A stretch of DNA of 64,000 nucleotides from DATKAS01 sp963733765. GTDB taxonomy: Bacteria; Actinomycetota; Acidimicrobiia; Acidimicrobiales; DATKAS01. Location: the NCBI GenBank assembly GCA_963733765.1, contig CAVTEI010000003.1:2542001-2606000 (forward strand). The letters run 5' to 3'. A model generated the notes under the pieces. That model worked only from the letters and a program-made list of their open reading frames with translations. It made no database searches and was not told the origin of the DNA. Positions 1 through 10,214 of the stretch are shown here, piece after piece; within the stretch, counting starts at the first letter, position 1; each line of letters starts with the position of its first letter. The position numbers and the translations under genes were made by a program.

Positions 1-176
1 TGCCGGGCATGGCGGCCGCCGATGCCGAGGGCGTAGGCGTCCACCTCGAGACGACGAACGCGCGGAACCTGCCCTTCTACCAATCGCTCGGCTTCGAGGT
101 GTCACACGAGCTGCGTCTCGAGCCGGGCGGCCCCGAGCTGTGGGCAATGTGGAGGTCTCCCAAGGCGGAGCTGTGA
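1..176 (+). CDS. GNAT-family acetyltransferase, C-terminal fragment
   Basis: Only the last 57 or so codons lie in the window; the reading frame enters at base 3 and stops with TGA at 174-176. The peptide contains GVHLETTNARNLPFYQSLGF, the typical C-terminal strand-helix of GNAT N-acetyltransferases, where NxxAxxFYxxxGF forms the end of the acetyl-CoA fold. The substrate cannot be guessed because the N-terminal part is missing. An 80-bp gap separates it from the next gene on the same strand. Confidence 0.75.
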   Translation, partial: PGMAAADAEGVGVHLETTNARNLPFYQSLGFEVSHELRLEPGGPELWAMWRSPKAEL

Positions 177-255
177 CCGATGTCGCGGTCCGAACGACCG
201 ACAGGAACACTAGGTTCGCTACTTGAACTCACCCCGGGAGGAGGGAGGGCAGCCC

Positions 256-690
256 GTGGACACCACGACCAGCGGCGTCGAGCAGCTCAGGGCCCTCATG
301 GGCCAGGGCGCCCCCGGCGTGGGCATCACGCGCCTGTTGGGCATGCAGCTCGAAGTCCTCGAGCCGGGCACGGTCGCCTTCTCGTTGCAGACGCGTGAGG
401 ACATGGGCAACGCCATCGGTGTGGTCCACGGCGGGATCGCCGCGACGCTCCTCGACAGCGCGCTCGGGTGCGCGGTGCACTCCACGCTCGAGCCGGGCGA
501 GCGCTACACGACCGTGGACTTGCACCTGCATTACACGCGGGCGATCGCGATCGATCTCGGCAAGATCGTCGCCACGGGCGAGGTCGTGCACCGAGGGAGC
601 CGGCTGGCAACCGCGGAGGGCCGTCTCCTCGGCCCTGACGGGAAGCTGCTCGCGCACGGCACGACGACGTGCATGGTGATGGCGGCGTGA
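256..690 (+). CDS. PaaI-family hotdog-fold acyl-CoA thioesterase
   Basis: A 144-residue protein of the hotdog thioesterase family, expected to hydrolyse aryl- or acyl-CoA thioesters in the cytoplasm. The signature VVHGGIAATLLDSALGCAV (around residues 60-80) is the hotdog helix, and HGG/TLLD are its conserved active-site neighbourhood. I chose the GTG at 256 because a purine-rich ribosome site GGGAGGAGGGAGGG lies just upstream at 236-249; an upstream ATG at 223 in the same frame would place that site inside the gene. Its stop overlaps the start of the MFS gene by 4 bp, so the two are probably co-transcribed. Substrate specificity is unknown. Confidence 0.85.
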   Translation: MDTTTSGVEQLRALMGQGAPGVGITRLLGMQLEVLEPGTVAFSLQTREDMGNAIGVVHGGIAATLLDSALGCAVHSTLEPGERYTTVDLHLHYTRAIAIDLGKIVATGEVVHRGSRLATAEGRLLGPDGKLLAHGTTTCMVMAA

Positions 691-2096
691 GCAAGCGAGT
701 GGCACGTCCCGTCAGTGAGTGGACCGTGCTCACCTCGACGAGCCTCGCGGTCGTCGCAGTGTTCCTCGACACTTCGATCTTGTTCGTTGCGTTCCCGTCG
801 ATCAGCGCGAGCTTCTCCGACGTCAGCACCACGACGATGTCGTGGGTGCTCAACGCCTACACGATCGTGTTCGCGGCGTTGCTCATCCCCGCGGGACGGC
901 TCGCCGACCGCGTCGGAAGGCGCAAGACCTTCCTGACTGCCGTAGTGATCTTCACGGTCGCGTCGGTGCTCTGCGGTCTGGCGCCGACGGCGGGGCTGCT
1001 CATCCTCGGCCGCATCGTGCAGGCAGTGGGTGCGGCGGCGTTGGTGCCCTCGTCGCTCGCGTTGGTGTTGCAGACGTTCCCGCGTCCGAAGATCCCGATG
1101 GCGGTGGCGATATGGGGCTCGATCGGAGCGGTCGCCGGAGCCGCCGGTCCGACGATCGGCGCGCTCGTCGTCGAGAACTTCGGATGGCGGTGGGCGTTCT
1201 TCATCAACGTGCCCGTGGGGATCGTGAGCTTCGTGATGGGCCGCCGTGTCCTGCCCGAGGGTCGCGAGGCGCACCCCGGCCGGCTGCCCGATCCGCTCGG
1301 CGTCGTGTTGCTCGCGAGCGGCCTCGCACTTCTCGCCTACGGGATCGTGAAGACCGCCGATTGGGGATGGACGAGCGTCGAGTTCATCGGCTGCACGGTG
1401 ATCGCCGTCGGGCTTCTCGCCGTGTTCATCCATCGGTGCCGAGTCGTGCCCAATCCGCTCCTCGAGCTCTCGCTGTTCCGCGTCCGCAACTTTCGCTGGG
1501 CGAACGCCGCCGCCTTCGTGTTCGCCATCGGGTTCAACGCGATGTTCCTCGGGAACATCCTGTTCTTCACAATGGTGTGGCAGTTCTCGATTCTCGAGGC
1601 GGGCTTGGCCATTGGTCTCGGGCCTCTGATCGTGGCGCTCACCGCGCCCTGGTTCGGCAAGCTGGCGGGACACATCGGGCAGAGGGCGTTGCTCATCCCG
1701 GGCGGACTCGTCTTTGCAACGGGCGGAGCCCTGCTGCTCGCCCGGATGGGAACGACCCCGAGCTACGTGACCGAGTTCCTCCCGGCGCTTCTCTTCACCG
1801 CGGTGGGTGTCGCGCTCTGCCTTCCGCAGCTCTCGTCTGCAGCGGTGCAGGGACTGCCGCCCGACCGGTATGGCGCAGGCTCGGCAACCACTCAGGCCGT
1901 CCGAAACCTCGGCGCGACGATCGGTGTTGCCATCGTGATCGCTTTCGTGGCGGGCGCCACCGGAGGACAGCTCGAGGACTTCCGCCGGGTCTGGTGGTTG
2001 CTCGTCGTGTGCGGCGTGACGATCTCGGTGCTCTCGATCCGGCTGACGCGCGGCGCGCCGGCTGCTGCGCCGGACCCCGTCCCGGCCGCCGCCTGA
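687..2096 (+). CDS. MFS transporter, DHA2 (EmrB/QacA) type drug exporter
   Basis: About 469 residues with many hydrophobic segments, consistent with the 14-helix DHA2 family of proton-driven exporters. The loop 2-3 motif appears as GRLADRVGRRKTF, and motif C-like GSIGAVAGAAGPTIGALV follows in helix 5. The start GTG at 687 overlaps the thioesterase stop (GTGA). Probable function is efflux of a drug or metabolite across the inner membrane; the substrate is not predictable. Translational coupling to the thioesterase suggests export or detoxification of an acyl compound, but that is inference. Confidence 0.88.
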   Translation: MSKRVARPVSEWTVLTSTSLAVVAVFLDTSILFVAFPSISASFSDVSTTTMSWVLNAYTIVFAALLIPAGRLADRVGRRKTFLTAVVIFTVASVLCGLAPTAGLLILGRIVQAVGAAALVPSSLALVLQTFPRPKIPMAVAIWGSIGAVAGAAGPTIGALVVENFGWRWAFFINVPVGIVSFVMGRRVLPEGREAHPGRLPDPLGVVLLASGLALLAYGIVKTADWGWTSVEFIGCTVIAVGLLAVFIHRCRVVPNPLLELSLFRVRNFRWANAAAFVFAIGFNAMFLGNILFFTMVWQFSILEAGLAIGLGPLIVALTAPWFGKLAGHIGQRALLIPGGLVFATGGALLLARMGTTPSYVTEFLPALLFTAVGVALCLPQLSSAAVQGLPPDRYGAGSATTQAVRNLGATIGVAIVIAFVAGATGGQLEDFRRVWWLLVVCGVTISVLSIRLTRGAPAAAPDPVPAAA

Positions 2097-2131
2097 GGCG
2101 AGTTCCGGCGCCGCTCTCGTAGGCTGCGCCC

Positions 2132-3214
2132 ATGCCCGGCCAGCGTCCCCCTCCGCGCGGCGCGCCCAAGGGCAAGCCCTCGCCAAGCAAGGGCGGCTCA
2201 TCGGGCAAGGGCGGATCGAGCAGCCGTGGCGCATCGAGCGGCAAGGGCGGCTCGCACAAGGACGCACAGAGGGGTGCACAGCAGGGTGCGGCCAAGGGCG
2301 CGCCGACGGCTCGGCCGAGACCGGGCGTGTCACAAGCGGCGATCGATGCGTCCAACGCAGCCAGGCGAGCGGGACTCGGGGGCGTCGCCCGAAAGGGGGC
2401 CAGCCAGGTCGTCGCCCCGACCCAGACCCGCGCTCCCGAGCGGCCACCGCCGGCGGCGTGGGAGGCCGACGACTGGATCGACGAGGGCGACGTACGCGGC
2501 CAGGCGCGGAGCGCGGTGGAGCGCGGCGCGAAACCCGCGCGCAGCAAGACCGTCGCGCGCGACGTCGAGGGTGGAGCCCCGATCACGAACCTCCCCGGCG
2601 ACGTCGTCGCGGAGTTCGAGGCCGCCGCCGGTCCTCGCGACGGGCCGAAGCTGCAGCAACGCTTCGCGAACGCTCGTCGGGCCTACGAGCGCGAACGGTA
2701 CGGCGAGGCGCGTCGAGCTCTCGAGGCTCTCGCGCGCGATGCGCCCGGATCGGCGGGCGTGCGCGAGCTCTACGGCCTCACGCTGTACCGGCTCGGGGAG
2801 TACCGAAAGGCCGCTCGCGAGCTCGAGACCTTCCGGCTGTTGTCGGGCTCGGCCGACATGCACGCGGTGCTCGCCGACTGCTACCGCGCCCTCCATCGAT
2901 GGACAGCGGTGGAGGAGCTTTGGACCGAGCTGAAGGCGGCGTCACCCGACCCAGTGGTGATGGCAGACGGGCGCATGGTGATGGCCGGGGCGCTGGCCGA
3001 TCGCGGGAAGCTCGAGGAGGCGATCGCGCTGCTCGAGCAAGGCATGGGCCGATCGCGGAAGGCGCAGCCTTACCACCTCAAGCAGTGGTACGCCCTCGCC
3101 GACCTCTACGAGCGGGCGGGCGACGTCCCCCGCGCCCGCGCGCTGTTCCTGCGGGTTCGGCAGGTGGATCCGACCTTCGCCGACGTGGGGCAGCGACTGC
3201 GCACCATCGGCTGA
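2132..3214 (+). CDS. Tetratricopeptide-repeat protein with low-complexity Gly/Ser/Lys N-terminus
   Basis: The first 60 or so residues are a disordered, basic tract built of short GKGGSS / KGGSSSRG-like repeats followed by an Ala/Pro-rich linker to about residue 165. The remainder is helical with TPR-like pairs (for example the segments beginning RRAYERERYGEARRALEALA, LYGLTLYRLGEYRKAARELE and LADLYERAGDVPRARALFLR). Such proteins are scaffolds; no catalytic motif is present. No signal peptide is seen, so it is probably cytoplasmic. The basic tail could bind nucleic acid, which is inference. It is followed by a 74-bp gap and the SSB-like gene. Confidence 0.75.
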   Translation: MPGQRPPPRGAPKGKPSPSKGGSSGKGGSSSRGASSGKGGSHKDAQRGAQQGAAKGAPTARPRPGVSQAAIDASNAARRAGLGGVARKGASQVVAPTQTRAPERPPPAAWEADDWIDEGDVRGQARSAVERGAKPARSKTVARDVEGGAPITNLPGDVVAEFEAAAGPRDGPKLQQRFANARRAYERERYGEARRALEALARDAPGSAGVRELYGLTLYRLGEYRKAARELETFRLLSGSADMHAVLADCYRALHRWTAVEELWTELKAASPDPVVMADGRMVMAGALADRGKLEEAIALLEQGMGRSRKAQPYHLKQWYALADLYERAGDVPRARALFLRVRQVDPTFADVGQRLRTIG

Positions 3215-3288
3215 AACACGCTGAATCTCCCACCCCCGTCATACCCTCGAATCACTTCCCCTTCAGGTGCATCCATGAAGGGAACCCG

Positions 3289-3642
3289 ATGAACATCGTC
3301 ATCCTGCACGGCGTGCTGTCCCGCGAGCCCGAGGTGCGCGAGCTCCCGTCCGGCGATCACGTCGCGACGTTCGACGTCACCGTCCGCGACGAAGGTCTCG
3401 ACACCGACGTCGTGCCCGTTGCCTGGCTGGGCGCGTCCGCGGCCGCTCTCGACAGGCTCGTGGCCGGCGGCGAGGTCGTCGTCACTGGTCGAGTGCGACG
3501 CCGCTGGTTCCGCGCCGGGGGAGCGACGCAGAGCCGCACGGAGGTGCAGGCCACCGTGGTCGTGCCGGCGCGCCAAGCGCGCAAGGCCCAACAGGCCGTC
3601 GACACCGCGCTCGACGCGGTCTCGGGGTGGCTGTCGGCGTGA
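3289..3642 (+). CDS. Single-stranded DNA-binding (OB-fold) protein, short form
   Basis: A 117-residue OB-fold protein beginning MNIVILHGVLSREPEVRELP, with the strand pattern GxLxxxPExRxLPSG...FDVTV typical of SSB paralogues. It lacks the acidic C-terminal tail of replicative SSB, so it is more likely an auxiliary SSB than the essential copy. The ATG at 3289 is preceded by a GAAGGGA ribosome site. It lies just upstream of the aldolase gene on the same strand; the overlap of function is not obvious. Confidence 0.8.
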   Translation: MNIVILHGVLSREPEVRELPSGDHVATFDVTVRDEGLDTDVVPVAWLGASAAALDRLVAGGEVVVTGRVRRRWFRAGGATQSRTEVQATVVVPARQARKAQQAVDTALDAVSGWLSA

Positions 3643-3695
3643 GCCGCGGCGGTACGCTCGGGGCGCAACAGCTCAATGTCACAGGGAGGCACGCC

Positions 3696-4748
<1,053 letters not shown>

Positions 4749-4851
4749 CTCGTCAGCCCGACCCCTCAGAACGCATGCGTTGAGCGCCGTTGAGGCGCCT
4801 GTAGTCTCGACTTCACATTGATGTAATCCGCGCGCGTCCCAGGGGGGATCC

Positions 4852-6723
4852 GTGACCGACACTGCAAAAGAGGCGCTACCCGAAGAGCTGCATCGCGTCG
4901 TCATCCGGTTCGCCGGCGACTCGGGCGACGGCATGCAGCTCACGGGCGACCGGTTCACGAGCGCGAGCGCGCTGTTCGGCAACGACCTGTCGACGCTCCC
5001 CGAGTTCCCCGCCGAGATCCGTGCTCCCGCCGGCACCCTGGCGGGCGTCTCGTCGTTCCAGGTCCACATCTCCGACCACGAGATCACGACGCCGGGCGAC
5101 GCCCCCAGTGTGCTCATCGCGATGAACCCGGCGGCCCTGAAGGCCGACCTCGATCGGCTCGAGTCCGGCGGCACCCTCATCGTGAACGTCGACACCTTCG
5201 ACGAACGCAACCTCGCGAAGGCGGGATATCCGTCCAACCCGCTGAACGACGGCAGCCTCAAGGGCTACACGGTGTACGAGGTGCCGATGACCTCGCTCAC
5301 GAAGGAGGCGACGGCCTCGCTCGGCGTCAAGCCGCGTGACGCGGACCGGTCGAAGAACTTCTTCGCGCTCGGCCTCGTCTCGTGGATGTACACCCGGCCG
5401 ATCGACACCACGCTCACGTGGATCGAGCAGCGGTTCGCCAAGGCGCCGCTGGTCCTCGCGTCGAACACCGCGGCCTTCAAGGCCGGTTACCACTTCGGCG
5501 AGACGGCCGAGCTGTTCGGGCACGCCTATCAGGTGAAGCCGGCCAAGCTCACGCCCGGCACATACACGAACATCACCGGCAACACCGCGCTCGCGTGGGG
5601 CGTGGTCGCCGCCGGTCAGCTCGCGAAGCTGCCCGTGTTCCTGGGCTCGTACCCGATCACGCCGGCGTCCGACATCCTCCACGAGCTGTCGAAGCACAAG
5701 AACTTCGGCATCCGCACGTTCCAGGCCGAGGACGAGATCGCGGCCGCCGGCTCGGCGCTCGGCGCTGCGTTCGCCGGCCATCTCGGCGTGACGGCCACGA
5801 GCGGTCCCGGCGTCGCCCTCAAGTCCGAGACCATCAGCCTCGGCATCAGCCTCGAGCTGCCTCTGCTCGTCATCGACATCCAGCGCGGTGGTCCGTCGAC
5901 CGGCCTCCCCACCAAGACCGAGGCCGCCGACCTCCTCATGGCGATGTACGGCCGCCACGGCGAGGCGCCGTTGCCGGTGGTCGCGGCGATGAGTCCCTCG
6001 CACTGCTTCTTCGCGGCGATCGAGGCGGCCCGTATCGCCATCAAGTACCGCACGCCCGTGATCCTGCTGTCCGACGGGTACCTCGCGAACGGCGCCGAGC
6101 CATGGCGGCTTCCGGATCTGTCGACCCTCCCCGACATCGCGGTCCCGTTCGCCGACAAGCCCAACCACGTGCGCGAAGACGGCACCGAGGTGTTCTGGCC
6201 GTATCTCCGCGATCCCGAGACCCTGGCCCGTCCGTGGGCGGTGCCGGGTACGCCGGGGCTCATGCATCGCGTCGGTGGCCTCGAGAAGGAGGACGGTTCC
6301 GGCGACATCTCGTACACGCCCGAGAACCACGGGCGCATGGTGCACCTGCGGGCCGCCAAGGTCGCCGGCATCGCCAAGGACATTCCTCATGTCGAGGTCC
6401 AGGGCGACGAGAACGCCGATCTCCTCGTGCTCGGGTGGGGCTCTACCTGGGGCACCATCGACGCCGCGGTCGGACGGGTACGTGAGGGTGGTCGACGCGT
6501 GGCGCACGCGCACCTCGTGCATCTGAACCCGTTCCCCTCGAATCTCGGCGATGTGCTGCGCGGTTACCCGCGCGTGCTCATCCCCGAGATGAACTCCGGC
6601 CATCTGTTGCGCATGGTGCGCGCCGAATTCCTCGTCGACGCCCGCGGCGTGAACAAGGTCGAGGGCACCCCATTCACGGCCGGCGAGCTCGAGACCGCGA
6701 TCCTGGAGGCACTCAGTGACTGA
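4852..6723 (+). CDS. korA: 2-oxoglutarate:ferredoxin oxidoreductase, alpha subunit (gamma-alpha fusion)
   Basis: A 623-residue subunit of the KorAB-type 2-oxoacid:ferredoxin oxidoreductase, which oxidatively decarboxylates 2-oxoglutarate to succinyl-CoA using ferredoxin. The N-terminal gamma domain starts with RFAGDSGDGMQLTGDRF and the alpha (pyrimidine-binding) domain follows from about residue 240 with GNTALAWGVVAAGQLAKLPV, YPITPASDILHEL and the RGGPSTGLPTKTEAADL stretch. The GTG start follows a G-rich ribosome site. Its last 8 bp overlap the korB start (GTGACTGA), indicating translational coupling. This is the standard actinobacterial alternative to the 2-oxoglutarate dehydrogenase complex. 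Confidence 0.95.
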   Translation: MTDTAKEALPEELHRVVIRFAGDSGDGMQLTGDRFTSASALFGNDLSTLPEFPAEIRAPAGTLAGVSSFQVHISDHEITTPGDAPSVLIAMNPAALKADLDRLESGGTLIVNVDTFDERNLAKAGYPSNPLNDGSLKGYTVYEVPMTSLTKEATASLGVKPRDADRSKNFFALGLVSWMYTRPIDTTLTWIEQRFAKAPLVLASNTAAFKAGYHFGETAELFGHAYQVKPAKLTPGTYTNITGNTALAWGVVAAGQLAKLPVFLGSYPITPASDILHELSKHKNFGIRTFQAEDEIAAAGSALGAAFAGHLGVTATSGPGVALKSETISLGISLELPLLVIDIQRGGPSTGLPTKTEAADLLMAMYGRHGEAPLPVVAAMSPSHCFFAAIEAARIAIKYRTPVILLSDGYLANGAEPWRLPDLSTLPDIAVPFADKPNHVREDGTEVFWPYLRDPETLARPWAVPGTPGLMHRVGGLEKEDGSGDISYTPENHGRMVHLRAAKVAGIAKDIPHVEVQGDENADLLVLGWGSTWGTIDAAVGRVREGGRRVAHAHLVHLNPFPSNLGDVLRGYPRVLIPEMNSGHLLRMVRAEFLVDARGVNKVEGTPFTAGELETAILEALSD

Positions 6724-7732
6724 CACCGCTCCGGCCACCACCAAGAAGGACTGGACCAGCGACCAAGAGGTGCGCTGGTGCCCAGGGTGCGGCGACTACT
6801 CGATCCTCACGGCCGTGCAGATGCTCATGCCCGAGCTGAACGTGAAGCCCGAGAACACCGTCTTCGTCTCGGGCATCGGGTGCTCCAGCCGCTTCCCCTA
6901 TTACATGAACACCTATGGGGTGCACGGCATCCACGGAAGGGCGCCGGCGATCGCCACGGGCATCGCGATGGCGCGTCCGGACCTCGACGTGTGGGTCATC
7001 ACTGGCGACGGCGACGGCCTGTCGATCGGCGGCAACCACCTGATCCACGCGCTTCGCCGCAACGTGAACCTCACGATCCTGCTCTTCAACAACCAGATCT
7101 ACGGCCTGACGAAGGGGCAGTACTCACCGACCAGTGAAGTCGGCAAGGTCACGAAGTCGACGCCGTTCGGCTCGCTCGACTACCCGTTCAGTCCGGTGAG
7201 CCTCGCGCTCGGCGCCGAGGCGGGCTTCGTGGCTCGCACCCACGACATGGACCGCAAGCACATGATGGAGATCTTCCGTCGCGCCCACGACCACAAGGGC
7301 GCCGCGTTCGTCGAGATCTACCAAAACTGCAATGTCTTCAACGACGGCGCGTTCGACACGATCCTGTCGCGTGAATCCCGGGCGTCGATGTTGATCATGC
7401 TCGAGCACGGCCAGCCGATCAGGTTCGGTGCCGAAGGCGAGAAGGGCGTCGTCATGGGCTCCGATGGACGGCTCCGCATCGTCGACGTTGCTGAGGTCGG
7501 CGAGGATGCACTGCTCGTCCACGACGAGCACGCCGACGATCCGGGTTTGGCGTTCGCGCTCTCACGTCTCAGCCACAGCCCGACGACGCCCACACCGGTC
7601 GGTGTGTTCCGTGACGTCGATCGTGCCGAGTTCGCATCCGAGACCTCGCGTCAGCTGATGGTGGCGAGCGAGAAGGGCCCCGGCGACCTGGGCGCGCTGC
7701 TCGCGTCGGGCGGCACCTGGGAAGTCAACTAG
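6716..7732 (+). CDS. korB: 2-oxoglutarate:ferredoxin oxidoreductase, beta subunit
   Basis: The 338-residue thiamine-pyrophosphate and Fe-S subunit that pairs with KorA. It shows the cluster-binding WCPGCGDYSIL motif near the N-terminus, the SGIGCSSRFP block, the TPP-binding GDGDGLSIGGNH motif and the following NNQIYGLTKGQYSPTS. A separate ferredoxin gene is not present in the window. The start GTG at 6716 lies within the end of korA. The 3' end overlaps the convergent VOC gene by 8 bp. Confidence 0.95.
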   Translation: MTDTAPATTKKDWTSDQEVRWCPGCGDYSILTAVQMLMPELNVKPENTVFVSGIGCSSRFPYYMNTYGVHGIHGRAPAIATGIAMARPDLDVWVITGDGDGLSIGGNHLIHALRRNVNLTILLFNNQIYGLTKGQYSPTSEVGKVTKSTPFGSLDYPFSPVSLALGAEAGFVARTHDMDRKHMMEIFRRAHDHKGAAFVEIYQNCNVFNDGAFDTILSRESRASMLIMLEHGQPIRFGAEGEKGVVMGSDGRLRIVDVAEVGEDALLVHDEHADDPGLAFALSRLSHSPTTPTPVGVFRDVDRAEFASETSRQLMVASEKGPGDLGALLASGGTWEVN

Positions 7733-8073
7733 TCGTACCTGTTGCCATACCCGTACCGACCCGCAGGCGGTTGCCTGAAGGGTCGGTGAGCTCGACCTCG
7801 CGGCCCCAAGGCTGTCGCCGCACGGGCACTCCGAACTCCTGCGCGACCGCGTCGATGTCGTCGACGTAGAAGTAGACGAGCGACTCCGGCGGAGCGTCGC
7901 CGGTGTGCTCGGAGAGGTGGAGGTTGGTGTCGCCGCGTCGAAGGAAGACGTAGAGCGGGAGGTCCGGTGTGAACCGGTGCTCGCCGACGACCTCGAACCC
8001 GAGCCGCGGCGTACCAGGCCGCCGCGGCGTGGCCGTCCTCGACCCGGAAGATGGGTACGAGCGCTTCTGCCAT
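7725..8073 (-). CDS. VOC/glyoxalase-bleomycin-resistance-type protein, frameshifted
   Basis: Translation from the ATG at 8073 reads MAEALVPIFRVEDGHAAAAW and then loses homology; one frame over, from about 8008, the text continues RLGFEVVGEHRFTPDLPLYV, then LVYFYVDDIDAVAQEFGV and WGREVELTDPSGNRLRVGT. Joined, these make a 116-residue vicinal-oxygen-chelate protein of bleomycin-resistance type. The span is 3x116+1 bases, matching one extra base near 8007-8012. The ribosome site GGGAG lies before the ATG. It sits 13 bp after the DUF1015 gene and is probably in its operon. I favour a sequence error over a true pseudogene. Confidence 0.7.
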
Positions 8074-8086
8074 TAGTCGACTCCCA

Positions 8087-9278
8087 TCAGTCGAGCATCC
8101 GGAACACCGTGCCCGTCTTGGGCTTCGGCGCGAAGAACGTGGTCTTCGGAGGCATGAGCTTGCCCTCGCGCGCGGTCGCCGCGATCTGGTCGACCGTCGC
8201 CGGACGGAGCAGCACGCCAACCTCGGCGTCGCCCGACTGCACCCGCGCGACGACGTTGCCCACGCCGTGTTGATACGCGATCTCGTGCACGCCGAGCGCG
8301 GGCCGCGCCGCGTCCAGACGACTCGAGTCGAGGTCGTCGACACCGTCGAACATCTCCGCCCGCGGGCGAAGCAGCACGAACCCTTCCGGTCTCACCAGCG
8401 CGAGCGCGCCGGCGTCGGCCATGCGGCTGCTGATTGTCGCGGCTCCGTCGAGCGGGCCGGCGTCGAATGCCTCGAACCACGGATCGAGGGCGCCGAGCAC
8501 GTCGAGCCCGGGGTCGAGATCGGAGAAGAGGCGGTGGATCGGCAGCACGTTGAGCTGCTCGGGTGCGAGCTCGACGAGGAAGGCCATGACCATCTCAGGC
8601 GGGCCACCGGGCTCGTTGCGCTCCTGGCGGTACGCGAGTGATGTCGAGTAGCGGTGGTGGCCGTCGGCGATGACGACGGAGGATGCGGCGACGGCCGAGC
8701 GGATCGCGTCGATCACGCCCGGTTCGGAGACCCGGTAGAGCCGATGATGGACGCCGTCGTCGTCGGTCCAGCGAGCGATGGGCGGCCCGGGCAGCTCACA
8801 CAGCGCGCCGAGGCCCGGGGTGAGCGAGAGCCCCCAGACCGCGGAGAGGTTCGCCCGGCATGAGCGCAACATCTGCAGCCGGTCGCTGTGCGCCTTCGGT
8901 GTCGTCTGCTCGTGCGGATAGATGTCGCCGGTGCCGGGGGCGAGCAGCTCGAGGGCGCCGATGACCCCCGATGTCTGGTGGGCCATGCCGGCGTCGTCGT
9001 GGTACCCCATCCGGTACACGTAGAACGCGGCCTCGTCGTCGGTGACCAGGACGCCGTTGTCGAGCCATTGGTGGAGCAGGAAACACGCGTTCTCGTATCG
9101 GTCGCGACCGCCCTCCTCGGCCGGGAGGTCGATGTGCACCACGTTCCACGGCGAACGGGCGCCGAGCGTCGCCGCGCTCCTCGTCGTCGATGACGTCATA
9201 GGGCGGCGCGGTCACCACGGCGAGGTCGAGCCGCTCGGTGTCATAGAGGACGCCGGCGAAAGGCTCGAAGCGGGGCAC
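8087..9278 (-). CDS. DUF1015-family protein, frameshifted near its N-terminus
   Basis: The N-terminal piece from the GTG at 9278 reads MPRFEPFAGVLYDTERLDLA and VVTAPPYDVIDDEER; the rest of the family (ARSPWNVVHIDLP, then YRMGYHDD, IADGHHRYSTSLAYR, and a C-terminal KPKTGTVFRMLD) is in another frame from about 9177. The complete product would be near 397 residues, the usual DUF1015 length. The function is unknown; the conserved DGHHRY motif suggests an enzyme. The break at about 9174-9178 is one extra or two missing bases. The gene is followed 13 bp later by the VOC gene on the same strand. Confidence 0.8.
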
Positions 9279-9329
9279 GGGGCATGACTAGCAGATGGCG
9301 CCGGTGACGCCGCATGCCACAATGCGCCC

Positions 9330-10214
9330 ATGCCGCGAGCCAACAACAACGGGATCGAGATCGAGTACGACACCATCGGAGACGCCAAGGATGAGCCGCT
9401 GCTGCTCGTCATGGGGTTCACCGCCCAGCTCATCGCCTGGGACGAGAAGTTCTGTCGGGCGATCGCCGACGAGGGCTTCTTCGTCATTCGGTACGACAAC
9501 CGCGACTGCGGGCTCTCGTCGCATCTCGATGGAGTGCAGGTCGACATCGCGGCTCTGATGAACGCGCGCAACGGGCTCGGCGAGCTGCCGCCGGTGCCGT
9601 ACAAGCTCTCCGAGATGGCGAGTGACGGCATCGCCGTGCTCGACGCGCTGAGCATCGAGCGGGCTCATGTCGTGGGGGCGTCGATGGGCGGGATGATCGT
9701 GCAGACGATGGCCATCGAATTCCCGCACCGGTTGCGCACCGTCACGTCGATCATGTCCACGACCGGCGAGCTCGACGTCGGTCAGGCCTCGCCCGAGGCC
9801 ATGGCCGCGTTGATGCGCCCGCCGGCCAGCGAGCGCGAAGAGGCCATCGCCGGCTCGGTCGCGGCGTCCAAGCTGTTCAGCAGCCCGCGGTACTTCGACG
9901 AGGACCAGGTACGGGCGCGCGCCGCCGCCTCATATGACCGCGCTTTCTATCCCGAGGGTGCGATGCGCCAGATGGCGGCCATCGGGGCGAGCGGCAGTCG
10001 AGGCGAGCGCTTGCGCGAAGTACGCCTGCCGATGCTCGTGATCCACGGGCGGGCAGACACTCTGATCGACGTGAGCGGCGGAATGCGGACCGCGGAGCTC
10101 GTTCCGGGGGCGAATCTGCTCGTGCTCAACGACATGGGCCACGACCTGCCCGAGCCCTTGTGGCCGGTGATCGTCGACGCGATCACGAGCCACGCCTCGC
10201 ACGCCATCGGGTGA
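9330..10214 (+). CDS. Alpha/beta hydrolase
   Basis: A 294-residue alpha/beta-hydrolase with the nucleophile elbow GASMGG (Ser118), the oxyanion region LLLVMGFTAQ and a typical FVIRYDNRDCGLSS segment. The acid is likely in IHGRADTLID and the catalytic His in NDMGHDLPEPLW near the C-terminus. The family covers esterases, lipases and epoxide or C-C hydrolases, so the substrate is open. It starts 51 bp from the divergent DUF1015 gene and its stop overlaps the HAD gene start by 4 bp (GTGA). Confidence 0.88.
   Translation: MPRANNNGIEIEYDTIGDAKDEPLLLVMGFTAQLIAWDEKFCRAIADEGFFVIRYDNRDCGLSSHLDGVQVDIAALMNARNGLGELPPVPYKLSEMASDGIAVLDALSIERAHVVGASMGGMIVQTMAIEFPHRLRTVTSIMSTTGELDVGQASPEAMAALMRPPASEREEAIAGSVAASKLFSSPRYFDEDQVRARAAASYDRAFYPEGAMRQMAAIGASGSRGERLREVRLPMLVIHGRADTLIDVSGGMRTAELVPGANLLVLNDMGHDLPEPLWPVIVDAITSHASHAIG

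Noticed and set aside
4876..6744. A 622-codon minus-strand open frame opposite korA
   Set aside because: Low-complexity Arg/Glu/Val-rich translation without domains, typical antisense shadow of a GC-rich gene.
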